NCBI RefSeq assembly: GCF_036946495.1
Contig: NZ_JAQIIX010000001.1
Location: 868,001 to 932,000, forward strand
Reading direction: 5' to 3'
Source: Mycolicibacterium neoaurum
GTDB lineage: Bacteria; Actinomycetota; Actinomycetes; Mycobacteriales; Mycobacteriaceae
Length of the DNA stretch: 64,000 nt
The position numbers and the translations under genes are program-made. The notes under the pieces are model-generated. The model was not told where the DNA came from. It searched no databases and was given only the letters and a program-made list of their open reading frames with translations. This document shows, piece by piece, positions 44,381 through 52,166 of this stretch (positions are counted from its first letter, which is position 1; the number at the start of each line of letters is the position of its first letter).

Positions 44381-44580
44381 AGTTTGCTGATGCACACCCG
44401 GAGTTTGCTGGAGCGGGCCGCCCGCCCGGGGGGTACCTCAAAGATCGTGGGAAACGCCCAGGCGGCAAGACCCGTCGGGGGCAGTCGTCTTTCGCGGAGA
44501 GTCGCTGACCTGCACATGTGCACTCCCACTTGGGGCGTCAACGGTTTGCTACGTGTTTGCTGGATTGGTTGCTGATGCGG
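44381..44580. repeat. Repeat-rich non-coding region, candidate packaging site
   Basis: These 200 bases before the terminase-small-like gene contain several TTTGCTG-type direct repeats (44381, 44402, 44543, 44553, 44567). They also contain TGCACA motifs: TGCACAC at 44391 and the palindrome TGCACATGTGCA at 44511-44522. Further TGTGCA/TGCACA copies follow inside the gene (44733-44739, 44744-44754, 44758-44767). Packaging sites often lie beside or within the small terminase gene, so a pac or cos role is plausible but unproven. Confidence 0.5.
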
Positions 44581-44581
44581 T

Positions 44582-45082
44582 ATGGCGAAGGCTCATAATC
44601 GCACGACCTACAACCAAGGTTGCCGCTGTGACGTGTGCGTACAGGCGAACTCCGACTACCGCAAGCAACGCCGCATGCAGAAGAACGGCGAAGTTGCTGA
44701 ACGGAAACCGAAGCGGCTGGCCGTGGTCAAAAATGTGCAACCCGATGTGCACACAAAAGTGCACATTCCCGGCGAGCCCACACCGGACCCGCCAGAGCCC
44801 GGCGAATGGTCCGTCGAGGCCGAAGTCCGCGCCCAGCTGGCCGAGCTTTCCGCCACCACCACACGCCGCGGCGAAGTTGCTGCAGCGATCGCGATGGCCC
44901 GCCTCCTGGACAACCCACGCGCGATCGCGCAGCACCCCGCCGCCACAGGCCGCCTTGTCGAGATCATCGAACGTCTACGTAAGGGCTCCGATCGGAAAAC
45001 CGGCAAGCTCGCAGCTGTTCGCAAGATGACCCGCGGCACGGACGGCGCACCTAACGTTGATGGCCATGGGCAAGCACAGTAG
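44582..45082 (+). CDS. Terminase-small-subunit-like protein with CxCxxC head
   Basis: The N-terminus of the 166-residue product has GCRCDVCVQANSDYRKQRRMQ, a Cys-rich basic segment resembling that at the start of the WhiB-like product (36583). After a Pro-rich linker the C-terminal half, AEVRAQLAELSATTTRRGEVAAAIAMARLLDNPRAIAQHPAATGRLVEIIERLRKG, resembles the helical part of phiRv-type and actinophage small terminases, which select DNA for packaging. The element encodes no large subunit. It is alternatively a DNA-binding regulator. Confidence 0.55.
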   Translation: MAKAHNRTTYNQGCRCDVCVQANSDYRKQRRMQKNGEVAERKPKRLAVVKNVQPDVHTKVHIPGEPTPDPPEPGEWSVEAEVRAQLAELSATTTRRGEVAAAIAMARLLDNPRAIAQHPAATGRLVEIIERLRKGSDRKTGKLAAVRKMTRGTDGAPNVDGHGQAQ

Positions 45083-45332
45083 ACGCCGGGCCGCGGCCGG
45101 CCTGGATCCGCTGGTGCCGCTCGCCGGCGGCGACCAGGCGTTCGAGCTCGTCGACGATGGCCCCGTGCTGGCCGGCACGCTGCGCCAGCTCGCCGGCAGA
45201 ATCATCGACTGCAACGACTGGGCACACATCCGGCTGAACGCGCAGATCATGGACACCCCCGCGGCTCGCGCCCAGGTCCCCAACGCCGCCGCCACGCTGC
45301 GCCAGTACTTCGACCGCTACCACCCCGCATGA
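45060..45332 (+). CDS. Small hypothetical protein at end of rightward genes
   Basis: The 90-residue product can start at ATG 45060 or ATG 45066 (MGKHSRRRAAAGLD). The start overlaps the end of the previous gene. It has a basic N-terminus followed by a helical domain, GDQAFELVDDGPVLAGTLRQLAGRIIDCNDWAHIRLNAQIMD. A short basic tail-plus-helix protein could bind DNA or a structural protein. Unknown family. It converges with the leftward genes. Confidence 0.6.
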   Translation: MAMGKHSRRRAAAGLDPLVPLAGGDQAFELVDDGPVLAGTLRQLAGRIIDCNDWAHIRLNAQIMDTPAARAQVPNAAATLRQYFDRYHPA

Positions 45333-45337
45333 TGCGT

Positions 45338-45526
45338 TCAGAAGCCCCGCTTGATCTGCCTTATCACCTGGGCCAGGTTGCCGTCTTCACGGTCGAGTTC
45401 CTCGATTGCGCGCGCAAGGCTTTCCATCCCCTCGGCTAGCGCAATCACCGCTGGGTCGCCTGACGATTGCATGGCCTGCCTGGCTTTCGCGCCCGCTTGA
45501 CGGGCGTGGTTGGCCGTGTTGCTCAA
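45338..45526 (-). CDS. Small helical protein near attR
   Basis: The 62-residue product starts at TTG 45524-45526, preceded by AAGGAG (minus strand, 45535-45540) at good spacing. It begins MSNTANHARQAGAKARQAMQ and ends AIEELDREDGNLAQVIRQIKRGF, an amphipathic two-helix protein. It lies 25 bases after the 45552 gene on the same strand. Unknown function. Confidence 0.55.
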   Translation of the reverse strand: MSNTANHARQAGAKARQAMQSSGDPAVIALAEGMESLARAIEELDREDGNLAQVIRQIKRGF

Positions 45527-45551
45527 CGTTTGATCTCCTTGATAATTAGAG

Positions 45552-46085
45552 TCAGTACTCGTCGCGAGGGATGTCTGTTAGCCGGCTCGGCACCGCTTCG
45601 ACCACGCCGATGCCGTCATACTCAGGCTCGGGTCGCCTGACTCGGAACGGTGCGTGGTACGCCACGCGACGTAGGTCTTTCATGCCGCTATGCACCAATT
45701 GGACTGCAGTAGTGGCGTGCCGGCCTTCGTCTCGTTTGGCATGCATCGCGTCGCGATACATGATGACGTTGGCCATTCGTTGTTGGACTACGTTCGCCGC
45801 GCGGCGGACATCAGGATCAGGGTGCCCGTAAGCAAGCCAGTTGAGGTTCGGCTCGATCTCTTTCTGCAGCTTGTCCTGCAGCTCCATCGCTCGGTTCCAG
45901 CTCTCCTTCTGCTGCTCGTCGGTGAACTCGCGGTCGAACACGCTGGAGGCGAACAGTGTGACCTCCCTGAAGAGCTCCCGCATCCAGTACCGGTCAATCT
46001 CCGCAACGACCCCAATCGTCCTCTCATGCAGCTGGCGAACAAACGCCCTGTATTCGCTGTCCAGGACGTCATCAATCTCGCTCAT
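45552..46085 (-). CDS. Hypothetical helical accessory protein
   Basis: The 177-residue product begins MSEIDDVLDSEYRAFVRQLHERTIGVVAEIDRYWMREL. It is charged and helical, with no signal, span or catalytic motif I recognise. It follows the 46098 gene by 12 bases and precedes a 62-residue gene, forming a leftward operon next to attR. Genes in this position of mycobacterial prophages are often expressed in the lysogen and give phage defence. No function is assigned. Confidence 0.62.
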   Translation of the reverse strand: MSEIDDVLDSEYRAFVRQLHERTIGVVAEIDRYWMRELFREVTLFASSVFDREFTDEQQKESWNRAMELQDKLQKEIEPNLNWLAYGHPDPDVRRAANVVQQRMANVIMYRDAMHAKRDEGRHATTAVQLVHSGMKDLRRVAYHAPFRVRRPEPEYDGIGVVEAVPSRLTDIPRDEY

Positions 46086-46097
46086 ATCCCCTACCTT

Positions 46098-46544
46098 TCA
46101 ACTACTGATGATGGTGCCCCCGGCACCACCGAGAGCGGTGATAGCCACCTGCGAGCCGAATCCACCGAGCCATAACGCAGCTCGTTTGAACTTGCTCCGC
46201 TCCTCTTCGTCTCGGTGCTCGTCTGCGCCAGCCGTTTCCAACGCGCACACGAGCCGGTCGAGGAGTGCCTCAGGGGTCGGCCATGCGCCTGCCACCCGAA
46301 GTGCGGCACCGGTCGGTGCACCGACGTACCAAAGCTCACCACTGGCAGCCGCCATCTTGCCCTTCTCATCGAGGTAGGGCTCGGCATAGAGTGCGCGCAA
46401 CGCCCGTTGGACGTCGTTCTTGTCCATGCCGGTTCGCCGGTAAATGCTCCCAGCATCGATGCTGGTCTCGCCCGACTCGATGAAGATCTCCACGACCGCT
46501 TTCAACACCGGCAGGTCGCGGCTCTCCCACGTCTCACGCATCAT
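46098..46544 (-). CDS. Winged-helix protein with hydrophobic C-terminus
   Basis: I start the 148-residue product at ATG 46542-46544 (MMRETWESRDLPVLKAVVE). The first 80 residues form a winged-helix-like domain (GSIYRRTGMDKNDVQRALRALYAEPYL). The middle part, RVAGAWPTPEALLDRLVCALETAGADEHRDEEERSKFKRAALWLGG, is common to a group of actinobacterial mobile-element proteins. The end, GFGSQVAITALGGAGGTIISS, is Gly-rich and hydrophobic and could insert into a membrane. It may be an abortive-infection effector, which is speculative. Confidence 0.62.
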   Translation of the reverse strand: MMRETWESRDLPVLKAVVEIFIESGETSIDAGSIYRRTGMDKNDVQRALRALYAEPYLDEKGKMAAASGELWYVGAPTGAALRVAGAWPTPEALLDRLVCALETAGADEHRDEEERSKFKRAALWLGGFGSQVAITALGGAGGTIISS

Positions 46545-46641
46545 GCCTGCGACGCTACTGGCAGCCACCGACGTGCAAGCCAAACCAACGGCGGTCTCAC
46601 CCGATCGGCCGACATACTCATCATGCCGTCAGCCCATGTCG

Positions 46642-46932
46642 CTACAGTGGCAAGTCAGTCAGCGCAGTCCCGCGCTCGCCCCCGAGGTGATCGGTCCACG
46701 TGATCTCGATCCTGGGCGGGTTTGACCGTGCGCCCATGGCCACTTTGAACGGCGCAGCCACGTAGTCGCCTTGCTGCATTTCAGCCCGCTTTGCGGACCA
46801 GTCACGACGGGCGATGGTCCCGCCGACCGCCGCGCCCTTCAGACGCATCTCTACGCGGGTAACCGCATGCCCGGTGTTGTTCGCGATGACCAGCAGAGAT
46901 CCGCGATCTCGCCGCACTGTCCACTCGTCCAC
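46642..46932 (-). CDS. Small beta-rich accessory protein at attR
   Basis: The 96-residue product starts at GTG 46930-46932 (VDEWTVRRDRGSLLVIANNTG), preceded by AGGAAGG on the minus strand. The strand-rich sequence VIANNTGHAVTRVEMRLKGAAVGG with a C-terminal EITWTDHLGGERG resembles an immunoglobulin- or C2-like beta sandwich. The open frame upstream runs towards attR without ribosome site. Unknown function; it is the outermost gene of the element. Confidence 0.58.
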   Translation of the reverse strand: MDEWTVRRDRGSLLVIANNTGHAVTRVEMRLKGAAVGGTIARRDWSAKRAEMQQGDYVAAPFKVAMGARSNPPRIEITWTDHLGGERGTALTDLPL

Positions 46933-47060
46933 TTGGTGTAACCTTCCTGACCACAATATGCCCACAATTTGCCCGCAGTTACAGATATCTGACGGTATGT
47001 CTGAATACCTAAAGTTGCTGGTGAAAGACCGTGCATCCCGCTGAACTGGCACGAAAAAAC

Positions 47061-47085
47061 AGTTCGAATCTCACCGAGGGCACCA
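47061..47085 (+). repeat. attR core, 25 bp
   Basis: Exact copy of the tRNA-Leu 3' end at 31549-31573, with no tRNA 5' part before it. It marks the right border of the 15.5 kb element; host sequence resumes with the TRIC-family gene. Confidence 0.93.
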
Positions 47086-47136
47086 GTAACACCTCCAGGA
47101 ACGCCTTATGAACCCCTTCTCGTCCCCGGCGGATCG

Positions 47137-47802
47137 ATGAACACACTGGTCTACGCGACGGACTGGGACTCCGCGGCCCTGTGGACGCGCAACGCAGGCG
47201 ATCTGATCGGCACCGCGGCGTTCGCCATATCGGGAGCATTACTGGCGATCCGCCGCGATTTCGACATCGTCGGCGCACTCACCCTGGCCGCCATGACGGC
47301 CTGCGGCGGCGGCGTGATCCGCGATCTCATCATCGGCAAGACGCCGCCCACCGCGTTCGTGGATCTGCGCTATCTGGCTGTCGCCGTCCTGAGCGCGCTG
47401 GTGGTCTTCGTGTGGTCGCCGCCGGGGCGACTGTTGGGCCGCCCACTCGACCTTGCCGACGCACTGGGGCTCGGCGCCTTCTGTGTGACCGGTACGGTCA
47501 CCGCGGCCAACCATGGCCTCGGGCCGGCATCCTCGGCGTTGCTCGGTGTGGTCACGGCCGTCGGTGGAGGGGTGATTCGCGATGTGCTCGCCGGTCGGAC
47601 CCCCAGCATTCTGCGCCCGGATCAGGAGATCTACGCGATACCAGCGCTTTTCGGCGCCGCCATCACGGCCTTGCTCATCGGGTACGGGCATTTCAACGCG
47701 CTCACCGGTGGCGCCGTCGCCGCTTCGGTGTTCGTCTTCCGGGCGCTGGCTCTGCACTTCCAATGGCGTGCCCCGCAGGCGCGCGGGCGTGACAGCGACT
47801 GA
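47137..47802 (+). CDS. TRIC/UPF0126 family cation-channel-like membrane protein
   Basis: The 221-residue protein has seven spans arranged as an inverted repeat of two three-span halves. The paired motifs are GTAAFAISGALLAIRRDFDIVG...ACGGGVIRDLI and GAFCVTGTVTAANHGLG...AVGGGVIRDVL. The GGG-V-I-R-D motif in each half is the hallmark of prokaryotic trimeric intracellular cation channels. It may conduct K+ or Na+. It is convergent with the hydrolase gene, with a shared hairpin between them. Confidence 0.9.
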   Translation: MNTLVYATDWDSAALWTRNAGDLIGTAAFAISGALLAIRRDFDIVGALTLAAMTACGGGVIRDLIIGKTPPTAFVDLRYLAVAVLSALVVFVWSPPGRLLGRPLDLADALGLGAFCVTGTVTAANHGLGPASSALLGVVTAVGGGVIRDVLAGRTPSILRPDQEIYAIPALFGAAITALLIGYGHFNALTGGAVAASVFVFRALALHFQWRAPQARGRDSD

Positions 47803-47826
47803 TACCGGCCGACCCCGAACGCGAAG

Positions 47827-47861
47827 ATGCCGCTGCAGGTGATGAAACCCTGCAGCGGCAT
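47827..47861. terminator. Bidirectional hairpin terminator
   Basis: ATGCCGCTGCAGG (47827-47839) pairs perfectly with CCTGCAGCGGCAT (47849-47861), 9-nt loop, between two convergent genes (stops 47802 and 47894). It can serve both. Confidence 0.75.
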
Positions 47862-47893
47862 TCCCCTCGCCTATCGAGAGTCGCTCCTCGCTG

Positions 47894-49894
47894 TCACTCG
47901 GAAGACGTTGCGGCCGAAGCGCTCTCGCGCGGACGCTCGCTCGCCTCGGTGCTGGTACGCACCTCGGTACCCGGCTCGCTGCGCGGCCCCTTCGGGGTCC
48001 GGACACTGATCTCGTCGCGGGCCTTCAGGTTCGGTCGCACCGCGTCCGCGTCGTCGGGTCGCACCGAGAACTTGGCGTCCCGGCTGCCCTCGGACTCCTT
48101 GCCGGACTTGAGGTCGGACTTGAGGTCGCTCTCCTGCCCCTTGGTCTCCTTATCGGATTCCTTCACCGACGTCGTGGTGTCCTCCTTCTCGGGAGCCTTC
48201 GGGGTGGCGGTCTCGTCGACCACGACCTCGTCGACCGGGGCCTCCTTCACCGGAGCCTCGACGACCGGGGTCTCCTCGACGGGAACCTCGGCAACCGGGG
48301 TCTCCTCCACCGGAACCTCGACGACCGGGGTCTCCTCCATCGGAACCTCGGTGACCGGGGCCTCGGTGACCGGCGCCTCGACCTGCTCGGAAGCCGTCGC
48401 CGACTCGGTCACCGCATCCGGCTGCACACCACGCTCGGACAGCGCCGGGGTGGCCGCCTCGGTGCCGGCCTTGTCGGTTTCGGCCGGTGCGTCGGATTCT
48501 GCGACCGCTGCCATCCGCATCGCCGATTCCGGTTCCGCGGCGGCGGTGGGCCGGATGCCGAAGATGCTGTTGAAGAAGTTCGACACCATCGCCCCGATGG
48601 AGCTGAACAGTCCGCCGAAGTTGAAGAAGCTGGTGAACGCCTGCTGGATGGCCTGCAGGAACGCCGCGATCGGGTTGAACGGCTCGGCGCCTGCGCCGGG
48701 GCCCGGATTGGTGCCCGGTCCCGGGTTGTTCGGGTTGCCCAGGTACTCGATGAGTTCCTTGATGACCTGACCGACAGGCTTCATGGTGCCGTCCGGACGG
48801 AAGATGCCCAGGTTGGCCTCATCATTGTCGCTCGGCGGGTTCAGCCAGTCCTTGATGGTGTACAGGAACATCGGACCCGCGCCCTGCATGGTCTGCCAGA
48901 ACTCGATGATGTCGCGGACGAAGGCGGCCTGGGTGGCCTCGTCGACCCGGTTGGTGGGGATGCCGTACTCGGTGATCCAGATCTTGATCTGCTCCTCACC
49001 CGCCTGCAGGTGCGAATCCATCAGTTCGCGGATCTTGTTGAGCTGGTAGAGCGGCATGCCCTCTTTCCACGCCAGGTCCTCACCGACCGAGAACTTCCAT
49101 TCGAAGTTGTACGGGTGGAAGGACAGCGCATCGAAGTAGCCGTGCGCGCCGGCGTCGTACATGCCCTTGACGAAGTCGATCGGGTTCAAGGTCAGCCCGG
49201 GCCACGTCTTACCTGCGCCGATGACACCGCCGATGACCGTGATATCGGTGCCGACCTGAGCTGCAGCCTCCTTGAGCGCGGTGTAGGTCTTCTTCAGCAT
49301 CGCGGTGTAGGCCGCGGGGTCCAGGGTGTTCCAAAACTGGATCGAGTTGGGCTCGTTCCACACCTCATAGGCCGAGATCTTGTCGCCGTAGCGCAGCGCG
49401 ACGGACTTGGCGAAGGCGGCGAACTGGTCGAAGTTGGCCGGCTCACCGTTGAGCGGTGTGGTGGACGACGCCCACATCGGGGTCGAGTTCAGCACGCCCA
49501 GGATGCCCATGCCGCGAGCCGCAGCGGCATTGACCACCTTGTCGAGCTGCTCCCAGCGGGGATTGCCCAGGCCGAACGGGGTGTCGGGGTGCAGGGGCTG
49601 CACACCGGCCCACGGAACCATGATCCGGACGTTGGTCACCCCGAGCGACTGCATCATGTCGAGGCGTTCGTTGATCTCCTCGATGCTCGCCGACATGTAG
49701 ATCTCGGAATCGGCGATGCCAATGGTCGAAGGAGACTCCACGATGGCGGCCACGGGCGCCACGTCATACGACTTGTGTTTGCTCGCTGGCAAGACAAAGT
49801 AACTCGACGTTGCCGCGAATAGCGATGCGGCTATTAGGGCTATCGCTCCTCTGATGGCAACTCTGTGGACAGCCTTGGGCATCTTGACCCACAT
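47894..49894 (-). CDS. Secreted clan-A glycoside hydrolase, paralogue of 4847 gene
   Basis: The 666-residue protein has the same layout as the 4847-6964 product: signal/anchor segment (about 10-33), TIM barrel with acid/base in YEVWNEPNSI and nucleophile in WITEYGIP, then a linker NPNNPGPGTNPGPG, a hydrophobic helix stretch and a long acidic tail. Several copies of a Val-Glu-Glu-Thr-Pro-Val unit occur at about 525-575. The barrel is close in sequence to its paralogue while the tails diverge. Its promoter region is AT-rich and holds a CRP-type palindrome. The substrate is unknown, probably a cell-envelope or plant polysaccharide. Confidence 0.82.
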   Translation of the reverse strand: MWVKMPKAVHRVAIRGAIALIAASLFAATSSYFVLPASKHKSYDVAPVAAIVESPSTIGIADSEIYMSASIEEINERLDMMQSLGVTNVRIMVPWAGVQPLHPDTPFGLGNPRWEQLDKVVNAAAARGMGILGVLNSTPMWASSTTPLNGEPANFDQFAAFAKSVALRYGDKISAYEVWNEPNSIQFWNTLDPAAYTAMLKKTYTALKEAAAQVGTDITVIGGVIGAGKTWPGLTLNPIDFVKGMYDAGAHGYFDALSFHPYNFEWKFSVGEDLAWKEGMPLYQLNKIRELMDSHLQAGEEQIKIWITEYGIPTNRVDEATQAAFVRDIIEFWQTMQGAGPMFLYTIKDWLNPPSDNDEANLGIFRPDGTMKPVGQVIKELIEYLGNPNNPGPGTNPGPGAGAEPFNPIAAFLQAIQQAFTSFFNFGGLFSSIGAMVSNFFNSIFGIRPTAAAEPESAMRMAAVAESDAPAETDKAGTEAATPALSERGVQPDAVTESATASEQVEAPVTEAPVTEVPMEETPVVEVPVEETPVAEVPVEETPVVEAPVKEAPVDEVVVDETATPKAPEKEDTTTSVKESDKETKGQESDLKSDLKSGKESEGSRDAKFSVRPDDADAVRPNLKARDEISVRTPKGPRSEPGTEVRTSTEASERPRESASAATSSE

Positions 49895-50376
49895 GGCGAC
49901 TCCCGTTCTCGGACCTGGTCGTTCGGCGTTGCCTACGCACTCCGCATGAAATTAACCCACCCGGCAGCAAATTGCCAAATAAGTAAAAAGTCGCCTTGAA
50001 GTGCAGATTGTTAATCCGAATTCGCCATTTCTAGCAAACTCGTGACAGACTCTGCAGAATCTCAATTCGCCTCGCCGGCGCAAAAGATGGCAAAGAATTC
50101 GCGTTTCAAGATCGCATTCGAGCTGTAATCAACCTGTGACCCGGGTCACAGTTGTTTGCCCACGTCCGTTAGCTTTTCGTGACGCACGAGTGATTCGATC
50201 TTGATGCGCCCGGCGTGTCAGCGAATATTGACGACGATGTCAGCTAATATGCCACCCTGTCCCCCGATTGGGGGACATGCACCCGAGCCACAGATTTGGA
50301 CAAGGTTTGCCAGGCGCGGTCGCAGATCCGTCGAAACAAGGGCTTGGAGGCTGTGCGCGGGGAGTACGCTCCGATC
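49895..50376. other. Divergent regulatory region, hydrolase and cyclase genes
   Basis: These 482 bases hold no gene. The half next to the hydrolase start is AT-rich (about 49950-50110, with AAATTGCCAAATAAGTAAAAA near 49970). The half next to the cyclase contains the CRP-type palindrome 50135-50150 and a ribosome site GGGGAG ahead of the GTG 50377. Confidence 0.6.
50135..50150. promoter_or_regulatory. CRP (cAMP receptor protein) binding site
   Basis: TGTGACCCGGGTCACA is a perfect palindrome and an exact match to the TGTGA-N6-TCACA consensus used by mycobacterial CRP (Rv3676 type). It lies about 225 bases before the cyclase start and 240 before the divergent hydrolase start, so either or both may be regulated by cAMP. 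Confidence 0.72.
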
Positions 50377-51678
50377 GTGGCAGCGAGGGTGCCCGGCCGG
50401 TGCCTCCCCGACCTCCCGGACGGCAGCCGGCACTACGAAGATGCGGCCAGTCGGCGACTGGCGACCCTGACGGTCAGCACGCGGATTGCGGCCGCGATCG
50501 TCGGGATCTACGGCTTTGCCGAGTTGATCCTGGTACCCGAAGTACCGCATATCGGCCTGGTAAACCTGGCGAGCGCTGCGCTTTTCCTGGCCATTCCGCT
50601 GCTGTACCGCAGCGGCTCGCTGGCGGCGCTGGCCGCCTTCGTCATCGTCGCCTATGCCAGCACCGCATATATGTGCAGCCAGCTCGGCACCGATACCGGT
50701 CTGCAGTTCTATTTCTTCGTGGGCGCAGCGCTGATCATCCTGATGATCGGCACCGACCACCTCGTGATCGCCTCGGCACTGGCCGCGTCGGGGCCGATCC
50801 TTGCGATCGCACTGGAGTGGCTGGTGCCCGGTAACACCGGGGTCTTCTCCGAGGGCGCGATGCGTGCCAACTTCGTCCTCACGGCGTGCACAGCAAGCCT
50901 CATGGTGATCGTCGTCGTGGCCTCGGCGATGCGTCGGATCGACCGTGCCGAAAGTGCGCTGCAGGCCGAATTCGACAAATCCGAGGCGCTGCTCGCCAAT
51001 ATCCTCCCCGCCACCATCGCCAAGCGCCTCAAGGACCGGCGCGACACAATGATCGCCGACGGATTCGCCGACGCATCCATCCTGTTCGCCGACATCGCCG
51101 GATACACCCAGCGCGCCAGCGACACCGACCCCGCCGACCTGGTGTTGTTCCTCAACCGCCTGTACACCGATTTCGACGCCCTGGTCGATCGACACGGTCT
51201 GGAGAAGATCAAGACCAGCGGTGATTCCTACATGGTCGTCGCCGGTGTGCCGACCCCGCGCGCGGATCACCTGGAGTCGCTGGCGTGCCTGGCGCTGGAC
51301 ATGGCCCATGCGGTCGACGGGCTGCGCGACGCGCAGGACCGAGAGGTGCCGCTGCGCATCGGGATCGCCGCCGGCCCGGTGGTCGCCGGGGTGGTGGGCT
51401 CACGCAAGTTCTTCTATGACGTCTGGGGTGATGCGGTCAACGTGGCCTCCCGGATGGAGAGCACCGATGAGGAGGGCCGCATCCAGGTGCCCCAGGACGT
51501 CTATGAGCGCATCAACGGCTCGTATGTGTTCGAAGAGCGCGGCGAGGTCGCCGTGAAGGGCAAGGGCTGGATGCACACCTGGTACCTGGTGGGCCGGCGA
51601 CCCGCTCACGATCTCGCCGGGTCCGGCCCCGCCGCGCTCTCCGGTGGTCCTACACCTTGTGATTCTCCGACCGGATGA
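50377..51678 (+). CDS. cya: Membrane class III adenylyl cyclase (Rv1625c-like)
   Basis: The 433-residue protein has an N-terminal domain with six spans (about 45-190), a helical linker ending SEALLANILPATIAKRLK and a class III cyclase domain (about 240-425). Metal-binding Asp is in ILFADIAGYT, purine-specifying Lys in GLEKIKTSGDSYM, and Asp/Asn/Arg in YDVWGDAVNVASRMES. It makes cAMP from ATP as a homodimer, like the mammalian-type Rv1625c. GTG 50377 was chosen because its N-terminus VAAR matches MAAR of Rv1625c. A CRP site lies upstream. It overlaps dps by 29 bases, convergently. Confidence 0.93.
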   Translation: MAARVPGRCLPDLPDGSRHYEDAASRRLATLTVSTRIAAAIVGIYGFAELILVPEVPHIGLVNLASAALFLAIPLLYRSGSLAALAAFVIVAYASTAYMCSQLGTDTGLQFYFFVGAALIILMIGTDHLVIASALAASGPILAIALEWLVPGNTGVFSEGAMRANFVLTACTASLMVIVVVASAMRRIDRAESALQAEFDKSEALLANILPATIAKRLKDRRDTMIADGFADASILFADIAGYTQRASDTDPADLVLFLNRLYTDFDALVDRHGLEKIKTSGDSYMVVAGVPTPRADHLESLACLALDMAHAVDGLRDAQDREVPLRIGIAAGPVVAGVVGSRKFFYDVWGDAVNVASRMESTDEEGRIQVPQDVYERINGSYVFEERGEVAVKGKGWMHTWYLVGRRPAHDLAGSGPAALSGGPTPCDSPTG

Positions 51679-52138
51679 GCCAGGCGAGCTTCTCCAAGCC
51701 ATCGATGAGCTGATGCAGGATGTCTGCAGTGGTCGGGTCCTCGGCGTCGACACCGTCATGTACGCCACGCAAGGTGTCGACGGTCGCGTAGATGCGCGTG
51801 CCGATCAGGTCGACCACCTCGGTGGTGTTGTGCTCGTAGGGCGGGAACGCGGGCAGCGTGGTGGTGGCCGCCACGGTGTCCGACCGGCCGTCGGCGACCC
51901 CGTAGAGCGTGCGCATGCGTTCGGCGATGGTGTCGCTGCCCTCGCGGGCGAAGTCGACCAACTCGTCGAGCTGTAGATGCAGATCCCGGAAGTTGGTACC
52001 GACCACATTCCAGTGCGCCTGCTTGCCCTGCAGGTGCAGTTCGATCATGTCGACCAGAACCTGTTGCAGGCTGGCCTGCAGTTCGGGTGAGGCTCGGAAG
52101 CCCTCGATATCGGTTTCGGTGCGCCGTGTTGTCGTCAT
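51650..52138 (-). CDS. dps: Dps ferritin-like DNA-protection protein
   Basis: The 162-residue protein has a four-helix ferritin fold with the Dps ferroxidase motif QAHWNVVGTNFRDLHLQLDELVDFAREGSDTIAER (His, Asp and Glu ligands, about residues 40-75). The start MTTTRRTETDIEGF is ATG 52136-52138. Mycobacterial Dps forms dodecamers, stores iron, detoxifies peroxide and coats DNA in stationary phase. The 3' end overlaps the cyclase gene on the other strand. Confidence 0.92.
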   Translation of the reverse strand: MTTTRRTETDIEGFRASPELQASLQQVLVDMIELHLQGKQAHWNVVGTNFRDLHLQLDELVDFAREGSDTIAERMRTLYGVADGRSDTVAATTTLPAFPPYEHNTTEVVDLIGTRIYATVDTLRGVHDGVDAEDPTTADILHQLIDGLEKLAWLIRSENHKV

Positions 52139-52166
52139 ATTGAGGGCAACGCGGGACTTTCTGGAA

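Larger units (their letters stand above)
31549..47085. mobile_element. 15.5 kb integrated phage/satellite-like element in tRNA-Leu
   Basis: The borders are the 25-bp att repeats. Gene order from left: integrase and repressor (leftward), excisionase-like, replication-like and regulatory genes, inactive and active prohead proteases, capsid, tape measure, terminase-small-like (all rightward), then accessory genes (leftward) at attR. I see no large terminase, portal, head-tail connector, major tail protein, tail fibre, holin or lysin, so it cannot be a complete phage. The order resembles phiRv1 and phiRv2 of M. tuberculosis, which carry capsid and protease but no tail genes; a tape-measure gene is an addition. 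It is either a helper-dependent satellite or a deletion product. Confidence 0.88.

Noticed and set aside
44231..44575. 114-codon frame across the terminator and repeat region
   Set aside because: It crosses a perfect terminator stem and overlaps the end of a supported gene in another frame; composition is not protein-like.
48220..48380. Short tandem DNA repeats in the hydrolase tail as a mobile or CRISPR repeat
   Set aside because: They are in-frame codon repeats of a Val-Glu-Glu-Thr-Pro-Val protein unit and belong to the gene.
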